Below, piece after piece: positions 26,647 to 35,399 of a stretch of DNA of 64,000 nucleotides. The position numbers and the translations under genes are program-made. The DNA is taken from the NCBI RefSeq assembly GCF_026930145.1, contig NZ_JANHOJ010000004.1, positions 124,001-188,000 of the forward strand, read 5' to 3'. Below the pieces are notes generated by a model. The model was not told where the DNA came from and did not search any database. It saw only the letters and a program-made list of their open reading frames with translations. Every line of letters starts with the position of its first letter. Position 1 is the stretch's first letter. The DNA comes from Bartonella sp. A05 (lineage in GTDB: Bacteria > Pseudomonadota > Alphaproteobacteria > Rhizobiales > Rhizobiaceae).

Positions 26647-28704
26647 TTACTGAATAGCGCATCTTCCGCCATCTGAACACTGACTCACCGTAGTACTTGT
26701 TGGAAAATGCTTCGTACCTCTTCTGCCTTCTCCCTCTCCAGTGCAATTACTTTGTGACATAACAAAGTTCAAAGGCTTTGATTCTAACCCGACTAGCTGC
26801 AATGTTGTCATAAAATTAATAGAATCTTCTCCACTAAGTCGCCTATAGGCGACTTCTGGATTATTAATTTCTGCAGTATAAGCGTTAAACTGTGCACGCG
26901 TTAATTCAGCATTTGTCGGCAACAGATACAGTCCATTATTGCCACGAACTATTGGTTGTGCGTGCCCTTGTGTTTCTCCATTTGGCAAACGATAGTCTAG
27001 CACAACTATCCACATTGTTCCCGCAGATGCAGCCAGCATTTCTCTGAAGTGATTGATCATTGCAGAACGATTAGTCAATATAGGTGACCGCCTCCAAATA
27101 TAACGTGGTAACATAATTTCTGTTATTGATTCCAAAATTCTCATAGTAAAATCTTGTGATACAATATTTGAATCATTTGAAGGCAAAACATAATCACGAC
27201 CATACACTCGAGGAGCATCTTGCAAGTAATTGTAAACAGCAGGATATCTTTCTCTGAACGAAATCATCGGATCTATACCCGGCTGAATATCAAAGAAAAA
27301 ACCTCTTCTACCAGAGAAAGAAGGATTGTTTGGATAAGATTGCTGCAGCTCCATAATCATCTCATAAGTTTGCAAAAGACACACGCCACATGCGCCTGCT
27401 GCAATTGTATCACCATCTCTTGTAGAGGTCACAATTTCATAAAGCCGTGCGCGCCATTCGTCGGTCAGTTGAAATTCACTTGGCAACTCACGCTTGACTC
27501 TTCTTAGATATTTGGAAGATGGAGTAGGAATAGGTTTAGAAATTTCAGTAGCGGCAGCTAGCTCGCTATTAACAACCGGCTTGCTATCAACAGCCGGACA
27601 ATAGGAAAGTGCATCTAGTAAATTGCCATAAACGTAATGATTCCAACGCTGCAAATCATACGACACACTAAACTCAGACGTAGGTGAATCCTTTGTATCA
27701 TCTTTAAGAGAAGACGTTTTTATCGTATAAGGAACGCCCCACTTGGAGCCCTGTCGAGCAACTCTCAAAGGACGGCCCTTATAATCCAAAATAGAGCCTA
27801 CACCTCCAGCCAAATAACCAACATTCCAATAATTAGCATCCTTTCCTCTGTCGCTGTCTGCGCATGATATTAAAGCAACCCAATTCCGATCTTCTGAATC
27901 AGTTTGTCGGGACGTAATACAATACATTTTGCCTGTAGAATAATAATAGACAGCTATGTGACCATTTTCCGGATTGTAGTAAAAATCATAGACATCTGGT
28001 TTGGGACCATTATTTGAAATATAGTACATCTTAAAACTGTTACGCGTTACCTCTTTCCAACCTATAAATATTTTGGAGCTCAAATTGACCGGCTGCGCAA
28101 TCGTTTTTATCCATCTATCCATCTCATCGCTCTTGTCGATTGTATGATCGTGATAATCTCCTGAGTTTTTTGAAATATAGGTTTTCCAATAATAGTCTTT
28201 AACCCGGAACCTCCTATCAGCCGTATAAACAGCTCTGTCTTCAATAATCCACCGTTGGTTTGCATCATTGATGACACATGGACTTAGCCGAAGATAATCC
28301 CAGCTTTCGGTTGAACGCCTACCAATACCTGTCACAGAACTCGGTGCTGTCATGCACAGCCAAAAACCATTAACCTCCCAAGCAATCCTCTGAAAAACAT
28401 CATATACGGCTTTACGCGATTTGTCCTCTGAACATATGCCAAGAACAACATAGCCATCACCATTCTCAATCTTTGGAGTGTAGCAAAATACCCTATTGTC
28501 ATGAGTCCGAATATTAACAAGCCTTTTATAAGGAGGAGAAGTATTCCATTCATTATACAGACCGCTATTATCCTCATAACGATCATCATTATACCTATCT
28601 TTATAAGAAAAAGAAAAATCATAATCATAAACAGCAACTGCACTGCTGATTTGTAAAAAAAAGATGAAAAAAAATAAAAATAATCTTAAACTGTAATTTT
28701 TCAC
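26647..28704 (-). CDS. DUF1561 (PF07598) family secreted protein, virulence-modifying toxin homologue
   Basis: This 685-residue protein has a clear signal peptide (residues 1-24, Phe-rich core, ending SAVAV). I recognise it as the DUF1561 family, known in pathogenic Leptospira as virulence-modifying (VM) proteins and reported in a few Bartonella. VM proteins are described as having N-terminal ricin-B-like lectin repeats and a C-terminal nuclease-like toxin domain. Here the N-terminal half has lectin-like features (QRW at 150-152, YW at 292-293) and seven of its twelve cysteines (74, 91, 117, 143, 262, 281, 369). The C-terminal half carries ACGVC (438-442) and GHAQP (580-584), family-typical sites. 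RVKR at 402-405 joins the halves. The gene is intact, single, and set among decayed remnants. Toxicity is inferred from the family only. Confidence 0.85.
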   Translation of the reverse strand: MKNYSLRLFLFFFIFFLQISSAVAVYDYDFSFSYKDRYNDDRYEDNSGLYNEWNTSPPYKRLVNIRTHDNRVFCYTPKIENGDGYVVLGICSEDKSRKAVYDVFQRIAWEVNGFWLCMTAPSSVTGIGRRSTESWDYLRLSPCVINDANQRWIIEDRAVYTADRRFRVKDYYWKTYISKNSGDYHDHTIDKSDEMDRWIKTIAQPVNLSSKIFIGWKEVTRNSFKMYYISNNGPKPDVYDFYYNPENGHIAVYYYSTGKMYCITSRQTDSEDRNWVALISCADSDRGKDANYWNVGYLAGGVGSILDYKGRPLRVARQGSKWGVPYTIKTSSLKDDTKDSPTSEFSVSYDLQRWNHYVYGNLLDALSYCPAVDSKPVVNSELAAATEISKPIPTPSSKYLRRVKRELPSEFQLTDEWRARLYEIVTSTRDGDTIAAGACGVCLLQTYEMIMELQQSYPNNPSFSGRRGFFFDIQPGIDPMISFRERYPAVYNYLQDAPRVYGRDYVLPSNDSNIVSQDFTMRILESITEIMLPRYIWRRSPILTNRSAMINHFREMLAASAGTMWIVVLDYRLPNGETQGHAQPIVRGNNGLYLLPTNAELTRAQFNAYTAEINNPEVAYRRLSGEDSINFMTTLQLVGLESKPLNFVMSQSNCTGEGEGRRGTKHFPTSTTVSQCSDGGRCAIQ

Positions 28705-28972
28705 AGAACTACACTCATCTTTTTAAAATGCAATTTTTCGGTACACTCATGGTGTATACACAGCTTAGTTTCACTATTTTTAATTAAATAATAAATACAT
28801 TATGTATTTATATATAAAGCTGTTCCGTGATTTGACAACAATATTTTTGCTTTTCTTTTAGGATTACAGAGATCATTCAGCACTTTAAAAGCCATTTTTT
28901 CAAATGGGTTTTGTCTATTCTGTTCATTGTGCATTCCCATGGAATTGCTCTCTCAAGCAAACAAGCCACTGA

Positions 28973-29260
28973 CTAGTGAGCTTTAGTTGTCAAAACCACT
29001 ACTTTTTCTGTTCCGTCTTGTCGTTGCACAGTGAAAGTGACACAATCCATTCATTATAATCAGCAACAGCTGAAGCAATAGTGGCTATACTAAAATTCAC
29101 CACTTCGGCACCAAAAGCCATTGTTCTGCTTTCGAAAACAACACTAAGACGCTCAATTAAAGATTTAGCATATTTGTTATTGGCTTGCGCGCTGAATCCT
29201 CGTTCTCTTTCATGACTAGATGCTCAAGTAGAAAATGCCCTAGAAGGGTATTATGAACCT
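28973..29260 (-). pseudogene. Frameshifted gene remnant
   Basis: On the minus strand one frame runs open for about 60 codons down to 29041 and reads like protein (ERGFSAQANNKYAKSLIERL, later VADYNEWI). Near 29041-29049 the coding sense passes to another frame, which continues VTFTVQRQDGTEKVVVLTTK and stops at 28973. The upstream end breaks again at a TGA (29224-29226). The pattern fits the 3' end of a gene with at least one frameshift. I cannot name the family. Confidence 0.45.
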
Positions 29261-29318
29261 CGTTTCAGAAGTCATCGAGGATATGAAACTCAATGGAAAA
29301 GAAATTCCTACTTCTTAA
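29219..29318 (+). pseudogene. Possible HicB-type antitoxin 3' remnant
   Basis: On the plus strand, DAQVENALEG followed, after a single-base frame shift near 29250, by MNLVSEVIEDMKLNGKEIP and a stop at 29318 resembles the end of a HicB-like antitoxin domain (ALENA...MLEDLEEHGEEIP type). No HicA partner is visible. It overlaps the minus-strand remnant, so at most one of the two readings may be right. Confidence 0.22.
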
Positions 29319-29598
29319 AAATATCAAACAGTTTGTCGAGAAAACTAATATTTTCTACGTTTAGCAGAATAAATTTGTTTGTGACTGAAACATTATTATT
29401 ATCATTTGACGGAAAATTTTTGGGCGAAGTGTTATATTGGTGATACTTTTGTACATTGATCTTGCAAAGAGCGTCTTCCACTCGTTGTTACCAATGAACA
29501 TTATCACGATCATTAAAGTAATGGGCTTGCCAAAATTCTAGTTTTTATCGTTAAATGCTCAGAGCTTCCGCCGTTCCTGAATCACTTTGCCTGCGACA

Positions 29599-30282
29599 TC
29601 AACGCCGTTTTTTTAAAGCAATAAGTCCTTCTTTGGATAACTTTTCGATAGTTGTTTCAGCAACACTAGCTGCTAAATCAGAAAATGATGCATAACCGTT
29701 ACCAACGCTTATACCTTTAGCCACCCATATAGTTTCTTGGTTTTTTGCATTTCTAAGATGCACATTAATTCTCATCAATGGTTTATCGATAGTATAGCCT
29801 CCACTCGTATAACCAGGCGTTGTGTATGTCTCAACAGTGGCAGAGTTGTCAGATACAGAAACATGACTCGTAGATTTTTCAGGGTGATATGTCGGAGGAA
29901 CATATTTTTCTAATACATCACGATCATAAGCACTGATAATTAAAATAGTATCCGCACCTTGATTTTCTGCAATTTTATAAATTTCTCTGCTTTCTGCAAT
30001 TTTATAAATGTCTTTTTCTGAATAACCCCTAGTCGGAGGAAAAATATCCAATCCACGCAAGATTTGAGTATCGTATTTGACGAGAGATTTTGCTAAGGTA
30101 TCTTCTAGAATTTTTTGTTCATGGGTTGGCATACCAACGCCCAAAACAACCATCTTTCGAGTTTGAAAATTACCTCTATAATTTGGATCAACAATTCCGC
30201 TCAGCTGCGTCTGCGTAGCTACATTATTACAAGCAGTGAGCATTAACAAACACAATAAAAGAATAAATTTTTTCATTATCAT
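29599..30282 (-). CDS. Putative lipoprotein, C-terminus possibly frameshifted
   Basis: This 227-residue protein has a lipobox MLTAC (Cys18) after a short signal peptide, so it should be lipid-anchored. The body includes a Rossmann-like piece, AENQGADTILIISAYD, and LRNAKNQETIWVAKG, a pattern of small envelope lipoproteins. I do not recognise a named family. An internal duplication gives IYKIAE at 92-97 and 101-106 (27-bp period). The frame ends LKKRR just after a run of seven A (29608-29614). One base less in that run would continue 16 residues (NGVDVAGKVIQERRKL) to a stop at 29559, which looks like the original end. Confidence 0.75.
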   Translation of the reverse strand: MIMKKFILLLCLLMLTACNNVATQTQLSGIVDPNYRGNFQTRKMVVLGVGMPTHEQKILEDTLAKSLVKYDTQILRGLDIFPPTRGYSEKDIYKIAESREIYKIAENQGADTILIISAYDRDVLEKYVPPTYHPEKSTSHVSVSDNSATVETYTTPGYTSGGYTIDKPLMRINVHLRNAKNQETIWVAKGISVGNGYASFSDLAASVAETTIEKLSKEGLIALKKRR

Positions 30283-30754
30283 TAGCCCCTAATTAATCTA
30301 TAAAAACAAATAGTGTACTATTCTTAATATGGAACATATGAAAATATAGAAAATAAAAATTACGAATATTTCACATACTCTTATGAAACAACAAATAGTC
30401 AATCAGCTTATTCTGCCCATCTAAATACATCAGCAAAAACGCATCGCGTTATACTCAAAAATTCCAAAACGTAATCATTTATTGTCTCGTAATAAAACAA
30501 TATGTAGATAAACCTGTTAGGCTTCTCAATATCACCTTTTGAAAGAAAAAAAGCACTTACACTGTTCACGATTCTTCAGTTCACGATTCTTCAAGAGAAA
30601 AAAATACTGTCCGTGAATGGAAATACGAATTTAAAAGTCTATGTTGAATTCACGAAGGCGTTAAAAGAAAAGATCTTCCTCTATCTTAATTTTTCTGCCT
30701 ATTTGCACTAGGTGTGAATTTTTGTTTATTAAACTAGCGACAACAAGGTGTTTT
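30283..30754. other. Spacer between the lipoprotein gene and sodC
   Basis: This spacer of about 470 bp between divergent genes contains a perfect 2x15-bp tandem duplication (30564-30593) and no gene I can support. Promoters for both neighbours should lie here. Confidence 0.45.
30564..30593. repeat. Perfect two-copy 15-bp tandem duplication
   Basis: The unit gttcacgattcttca is repeated exactly (30564-30578 and 30579-30593) in the spacer upstream of sodC. Confidence 0.9.
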
Positions 30755-31279
30755 ATGCGTAATTTTTTTTTTCCTTTACTGGTTTCACTCGCATTTTTAA
30801 GTTCCAGCCTCACTGCACTGGCGACATCAATTCAAGTCCCAATCTATGAATTGGGAGAAAACAATGCAAAGAAGCCCATAGGTATAATTCAAATTGAAGA
30901 AAGTGCTCACGGTTTAACTTTTACGCCCAATTTATCTATGTTACCAAAAGGTTCTCACGGCTTTCACGTACATATGAATCCTTCATGTGAAATGAAAGAC
31001 AACGTGATTGGAGGTGCTGCAGGAGGACACTATGATCCACAAAACACTAACAAACATCTCGGACCTTACAATATCAATGGCCATCTTGGTGATTTGCCTG
31101 CACTTTATGTTGATGAGCATGGCCAAGCAACAATGACTGTGCTTGCACCACGAATTAAAAAAATTTCTGAAATTAAAAATCGCTCGTTAATAATTCATGT
31201 AGGAGGCGACAATCAATCGGATAAGCCATTGCCGCTTGGTGGAGGTGGCTCACGTTTAGCGTGTGGTATTATCGAATAA
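30755..31279 (+). CDS. sodC: Periplasmic Cu/Zn superoxide dismutase
   Basis: This 174-residue enzyme converts superoxide to peroxide and oxygen in the periplasm. A signal peptide is visible at residues 1-23 (ending ALA). All metal ligands are present: His71 and His73 (GFHVH), bridging His92 (GGHYDP), His101, His110 and Asp113 (GHLGDLPAL), and His148 (IIHVGGD). Cys78 and Cys170 can form the structural disulfide. I use ATG 30755 with AAGG upstream; the in-frame TTG 30722 is not needed. SodC commonly protects intracellular pathogens from host oxidative burst. Confidence 0.96.
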   Translation: MRNFFFPLLVSLAFLSSSLTALATSIQVPIYELGENNAKKPIGIIQIEESAHGLTFTPNLSMLPKGSHGFHVHMNPSCEMKDNVIGGAAGGHYDPQNTNKHLGPYNINGHLGDLPALYVDEHGQATMTVLAPRIKKISEIKNRSLIIHVGGDNQSDKPLPLGGGGSRLACGIIE

Positions 31280-31658
31280 TAAGATCAAAATATTTTTGTT
31301 GCAGTTTTCTTTTGAACTCCTCATAGGAATAAGGAATATATATTATGTAACGCGTTGTTCTGACTTCTCCTGAAAAAGAATTAATTTCAGTTGAAAGCTT
31401 GGTAAACTTCAGAAACAGCGCCTTTTCTTCTAAGTTTGTGAAGAGTTTATCTGTTAAAATTTTTAATTTTCGTGAGAAAACCCAAATCGTAGAGTGCCAT
31501 CTATATAAAAATTTTCTTCACCCGAATAAACCTTCTGTACACTGAATAAGCTCCCTACATTTGCTAAAATTGAATTTCCTGGTCATTTCGTTGGAATCAG
31601 AAAATAACTTAATGAATAACTTTATCGTATAGATTAAAATTAAAAAATTATAGCCTTT
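31280..31658. other. Spacer between convergent sodC and sufT with a possible gene remnant
   Basis: This 379-bp gap lies between convergent genes. On the plus strand an ATG at 31345, preceded by AAGGA, is followed at once by TAA and then 64 open codons to 31545. On the minus strand 31463-31580 reads as a coding-like C-terminus (listed separately). No sufA or other SUF gene is present here. Confidence 0.45.
31463..31580 (-). pseudogene. Possible C-terminal gene remnant
   Basis: On the minus strand a frame of about 38 codons ends at 31463. It reads ILANVGSLFSVQKVY, then YIDGTLRFGFSHEN before the stop. The alternating aromatic/polar pattern and terminal aromatic recall an outer-membrane beta-barrel end. 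A TGA interrupts it upstream. The family is not established and chance cannot be excluded. Confidence 0.2.
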
Positions 31659-32060
31659 TTAGTACCATCCGACAGCGATTTGCGCTTCTTCTGACATGCA
31701 TTCAGGTGTCCACGGTGGATCAAATGTCATGGTTACCTCGACATGCAAAACACCTTCAACTGCACTCACTGCATTTTCCACCCAACCCGGCATTTCACCT
31801 GCAACAGGACACCCCGGCGCTGTAAGTGTCATTTCAATTTTTACCGAACGATCATCTTCAATATCAATACGATAAATAAGTCCTAACTCATAAATATCAG
31901 CAGGAATTTCCGGATCATAAACTGTTTTTAAAGCAGCAATGATATCATTCGTCATACGCTCAATCTCATCAGCCGGTATCGCTGATACATGCGTTTGACT
32001 TTCTTCACTCTTCACATCATCAAATGGAGTAGAATGCGATTCTTCAATTGGTTCAATCAT
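31659..32060 (-). CDS. sufT: SUF system Fe-S assembly protein SufT (DUF59/MIP18 family)
   Basis: This 133-residue cytoplasmic protein has a DUF59 domain over most of its length, with TVYDPEIPADIYELGLIY and the conserved cysteine in LTAPGCPVAGEMP. The C-terminus FDPPWTPECMSEEAQIAVGWY is typical of the SUF-linked form. It helps maturation of iron-sulfur proteins. I start at ATG 32060 (MIEPIEESH), overlapping the sufS stop by 8 bp; the frame's upstream extension lies inside sufS. It is the last gene of the suf operon here, and no sufA follows. Confidence 0.92.
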   Translation of the reverse strand: MIEPIEESHSTPFDDVKSEESQTHVSAIPADEIERMTNDIIAALKTVYDPEIPADIYELGLIYRIDIEDDRSVKIEMTLTAPGCPVAGEMPGWVENAVSAVEGVLHVEVTMTFDPPWTPECMSEEAQIAVGWY

Positions 32061-33315
32061 TAAAAAACATCCTTGCTTTTTCCAATGCTTCAACAAATTG
32101 ATCAATATCTTCGTGATTACTATACATAGCTAACGATGCACGACAAGTAGATGTTAAACCAAAACGTTGTAATAAAGGTTGTGCGCAATGCGTTCCTGCA
32201 CGTATAGCAACACCTTGCCGATCAATAAACATAGCAATATCGTGCGCATGAATGCCTTCAACTTCAAAAGATATAATAGCGCCTTTATTGGGAGACCGGC
32301 CATAAATATGTAACGATTTAACCGTTTCAAGCTTGTTATGTGCATAATCCAAAAGTGCCACTTCATGCGCGTGAATAGCAGTTCTGTTCTTTTCTCGTAC
32401 GTAATCAATAGCAGCAGCTAACCCAACAGCTTCAACTATGGGAGGAGTACCAGCTTCAAAACGATAGGGAAGAGTGCTATAAGAAACTTTATCAACAGTC
32501 ACTTCCTCAATCATCTCTCCCCCTCCCTGAAAAGGGTACATTTCCTCTAATCGATATTTTTTACCATAAAGAACACCGATACCTGTAGGGCCATAAAGCT
32601 TATGACCAGTAAAAACATACCAGTCACAATCAAGATCTTGCACATCAACTGTTAAATGCACTGCTCCTTGAGAACCATCAATAAGAACAGGAATAGCATT
32701 TTCATGCGCTAACTGAACTATCTCCTTAACAGGAGGTACAGTGCCTAATATATTAGACATATGTGTGATAGTGACAAGCCGTGTTTTATCGCTTAAAGCC
32801 TTTTTAAAATCCTCAATATGTAAAATACCATTCTCATCAACTGGCACAAAAATAAGCTTAACCCCCTTTTTTTCACGAATAAAATGCCAAGGAATAATAT
32901 TTGAATGATGTTCCATAATTGTGAGAACAATTTCATCACCTTCATTCAATTTAGGCATTCCCCAACCATAGGCAACGGTATTAATGGCTTCCGTTGCATT
33001 TTTCGTAAAAACAATTTCCTCGGTAGTTGGAGCATTTAAAAAAGAACGAACTGTTTCGCGAGCATCTTCATAAGATTGTGTTGCTGCATTGGACAAAAAA
33101 TGCATGCCTCTATGCACATTGGCGTAATGACATTGATAGAAACTACTCATTGCATTTAGCACCGATTGCGGCTTATGAGCAGATGCACCGCTGTCAAGGT
33201 AAGCCAATCGCTTACCATAAATATTACATTGTAAAATAGGAAAATCACGTCGAATAGCTTCTACATCATAACTTAATGTTTCTACGTTATTTTCTACTTT
33301 TTCTGCCTCAAACAT
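32053..33315 (-). CDS. sufS: SufS-type cysteine desulfurase
   Basis: This 420-residue PLP enzyme takes sulfur from L-cysteine for cluster assembly by SufBCD. The PLP lysine is Lys239 in TGHKLYGPTG, and the persulfide cysteine is Cys377 in RAGTHCAQP, typical of group II desulfurases. Its start overlaps the sufD end by 8 bp and its stop overlaps sufT, so translation is coupled. A sulfur acceptor SufE or SufU is not in the window. Confidence 0.97.
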   Translation of the reverse strand: MFEAEKVENNVETLSYDVEAIRRDFPILQCNIYGKRLAYLDSGASAHKPQSVLNAMSSFYQCHYANVHRGMHFLSNAATQSYEDARETVRSFLNAPTTEEIVFTKNATEAINTVAYGWGMPKLNEGDEIVLTIMEHHSNIIPWHFIREKKGVKLIFVPVDENGILHIEDFKKALSDKTRLVTITHMSNILGTVPPVKEIVQLAHENAIPVLIDGSQGAVHLTVDVQDLDCDWYVFTGHKLYGPTGIGVLYGKKYRLEEMYPFQGGGEMIEEVTVDKVSYSTLPYRFEAGTPPIVEAVGLAAAIDYVREKNRTAIHAHEVALLDYAHNKLETVKSLHIYGRSPNKGAIISFEVEGIHAHDIAMFIDRQGVAIRAGTHCAQPLLQRFGLTSTCRASLAMYSNHEDIDQFVEALEKARMFFND

Positions 33316-34582
33316 TTTTTTCTAACCACTTACCAATAACATTATCTAGAGCAGATTTAACGTTATCCTGCTTGATATCATCAATTAATTCTGAAACGAA
33401 CCCTTTAATTAAAAGCCCACGAGCAATTTTAAAAGAAATACCACGTGCCATTAGATAAAAAAGGTGATCATGGTTAATTTTAGCGACTGTCGCACCATGA
33501 GCGCACGTAACATCATCAGCAAAAATCTCTAATTCAGGTTTTATATCAAATTCTGCATCATCTGCAAGAATGAGACTATTACAAGCCATGCGTGCATCTG
33601 TTTTTTGAGCTTTTTGTGCAACACGTATCATTCCTTGGAAAACACCATGCGCTTTATCGGTAACAACATTGCGTATAATCTCTGTAGAAGTTGATTTTTC
33701 TTCAAGATGGTGAACAGTCATCGTAAGATCACTATGCGTCTTTCCAGATAATAAATTTATTACCCGTAATTGAAAATTAGATGCTTGCCCCTGTAATTCA
33801 ATATCAATTTCTTGACGATTAAGTTGGCTACCTATGTTAATTACATAAAGCGATAACCTAGCATCCTCACCGAGCATAGCACGAAATCGACTAAATTGCG
33901 TAGCATCAAAACCTAGATCTCGAATAAGAATCCACGTAACGTTGCTATGCGCTGCAACATCTAATGAAAATATCGAACTAACAAAAGTATCTTGACTATT
34001 ACCAATCTGGCGCTCAATAATCGTGGCTTGGCTGTTTTTACCAATTTTGATTTCCGAAAAAATATGCGACTGCCCGCTCATTTGAATATTTTGCAATTCA
34101 ATAGGAGCGGCTAATTTTGTATTTTTAGAAATCTGAAAAAACCAACCATCTGTAACAAAAGCTGTATTTAATTGCCCAATAAAATCTTCATCCGCAGTGA
34201 CTTGATCTATTTTTGTAGGATCTTCTTCCAACACATCGACAAAACGTTTTACTTTTACGCCTTCTATTTTCGACTGCATAAATGTTTTGCCATTTTCAAT
34301 AGAAAAAATAGCACTATCTGAGAGTAAAGATTCAACCAATTGCTCACTATTTTTTTCTGAAAAATCACTAACAGATTTTAATAAAGAGCGCAGATTAGTG
34401 TAATGCCAACTTTCAATTTTACGTGAAGGAAGTTGCGCTTTTTGAAATAATTTAATAGCTTTTTTGCGTACATCACGCACGGCCCTATTACCGGGTAAAT
34501 CATCAATACGTTGGTTAAAATGATTTATAATATCCGTTTCAACTGCTATCAATTCTCGCTGTGAGTTCATATGCATATTCAA
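33308..34582 (-). CDS. sufD: Fe-S cluster assembly protein SufD
   Basis: This 424-residue scaffold subunit pairs with SufB in the SufBC2D complex. The C-terminal core is typical: ARMACNSLILADDAEFDIKPELEI, then CAHGATVAKINHDHLFYLMARG with the conserved histidine. The N-terminal helical part includes RKIESWHYTNLR. It lies 5 bp after sufC and overlaps sufS. Confidence 0.95.
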   Translation of the reverse strand: MNMHMNSQRELIAVETDIINHFNQRIDDLPGNRAVRDVRKKAIKLFQKAQLPSRKIESWHYTNLRSLLKSVSDFSEKNSEQLVESLLSDSAIFSIENGKTFMQSKIEGVKVKRFVDVLEEDPTKIDQVTADEDFIGQLNTAFVTDGWFFQISKNTKLAAPIELQNIQMSGQSHIFSEIKIGKNSQATIIERQIGNSQDTFVSSIFSLDVAAHSNVTWILIRDLGFDATQFSRFRAMLGEDARLSLYVINIGSQLNRQEIDIELQGQASNFQLRVINLLSGKTHSDLTMTVHHLEEKSTSTEIIRNVVTDKAHGVFQGMIRVAQKAQKTDARMACNSLILADDAEFDIKPELEIFADDVTCAHGATVAKINHDHLFYLMARGISFKIARGLLIKGFVSELIDDIKQDNVKSALDNVIGKWLEKNV

Positions 34583-34587
34583 GAACC

Positions 34588-35343
34588 TTAAGCTGCTTCA
34601 CCGATAATATCAGCATATCCATTTTTTTCTAAATAAAGCGCGAGTGATTTATCTCCACTTTTTATAATACGACCTTTATAAAGAACATGAACTGTATCAG
34701 GCACAATATAATCAAGAAGGCGCTGATAGTGCGTAATAACCAAAAATGAACGCTTGTCACTACGCAGTCTATTCACACCCTCTGCAACAATTTTTAGCGC
34801 ATCAATATCTAAACCAGAATCCGTTTCATCTAAAATACAAAGTGTAGGTTCAAGCAGAGCCATTTGAAGTATTTCAGCTCTCTTTTTTTCTCCACCTGAA
34901 AAACCAACATTCAATGGACGCTTGAGCATAGACATATCTATTTCAAGCTTAGAAGAAATTTCTTTAACACGTTTAATAAATTCTGGAACTTTAAGCTCTT
35001 CCTCACCACGGAGTTTGCGTTGAGAGTTCATAGCCACCTTTAGAAATTCCATTGTTGCAATACCAGGTATTTCCATGGGATATTGAAAGGCAAGAAATAC
35101 ACCAAATGCAGCACGTTCTGCTGGATCCATTTCTAAAATAGAGCGTCCATTATATAAAATATCACCTTCTGTTACTTCATAATCATCACGACCAGCAAGC
35201 AAATAAGATAAAGTAGATTTTCCGGCTCCATTTTGCCCCATAATGGCAGCAACTTCGCCATCCTGAACTGTTAAATTTAAACCACGAATAATTTCTGTAT
35301 CGGTTTTAGAAATACGGGCGTGCAAATTTTTGATCTCTAACAT
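34588..35343 (-). CDS. sufC: Fe-S cluster assembly ATPase SufC
   Basis: This 251-residue ABC-type ATPase powers the SufBC2D scaffold. Walker A is GQNGAGKST near residue 37, the Q-loop region LAFQYPMEIPG is the SufC form, the signature is GFSGGEKKR, and Walker B is LCILDETDSGLD. The H-loop histidine is in VITHYQRLLDY. It lies 56 bp downstream of sufB and 5 bp before sufD. Confidence 0.97.
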   Translation of the reverse strand: MLEIKNLHARISKTDTEIIRGLNLTVQDGEVAAIMGQNGAGKSTLSYLLAGRDDYEVTEGDILYNGRSILEMDPAERAAFGVFLAFQYPMEIPGIATMEFLKVAMNSQRKLRGEEELKVPEFIKRVKEISSKLEIDMSMLKRPLNVGFSGGEKKRAEILQMALLEPTLCILDETDSGLDIDALKIVAEGVNRLRSDKRSFLVITHYQRLLDYIVPDTVHVLYKGRIIKSGDKSLALYLEKNGYADIIGEAA

Positions 35344-35399
35344 ATAATTAATCCTGTTTGCTGATATACACTCAACGTATCATGTGACCTAATGAACAA

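Larger units (their letters stand above)
28705..29558. other. Decayed region upstream of the DUF1561 gene
   Basis: This stretch of about 850 bp has no intact gene. Fragments of coding-like sequence interrupted by stops and frame changes occur on both strands (see 28973-29260 and 29219-29318). The part next to 28705 should contain the promoter of the DUF1561 gene, but I see no clear -35/-10 pair. Confidence 0.6.

Noticed and set aside
29219-29318. Functional HicAB toxin-antitoxin module
   Set aside because: Only a frame-shifted antitoxin-like end is visible and no HicA reading frame is present; kept only as a weak pseudogene call.
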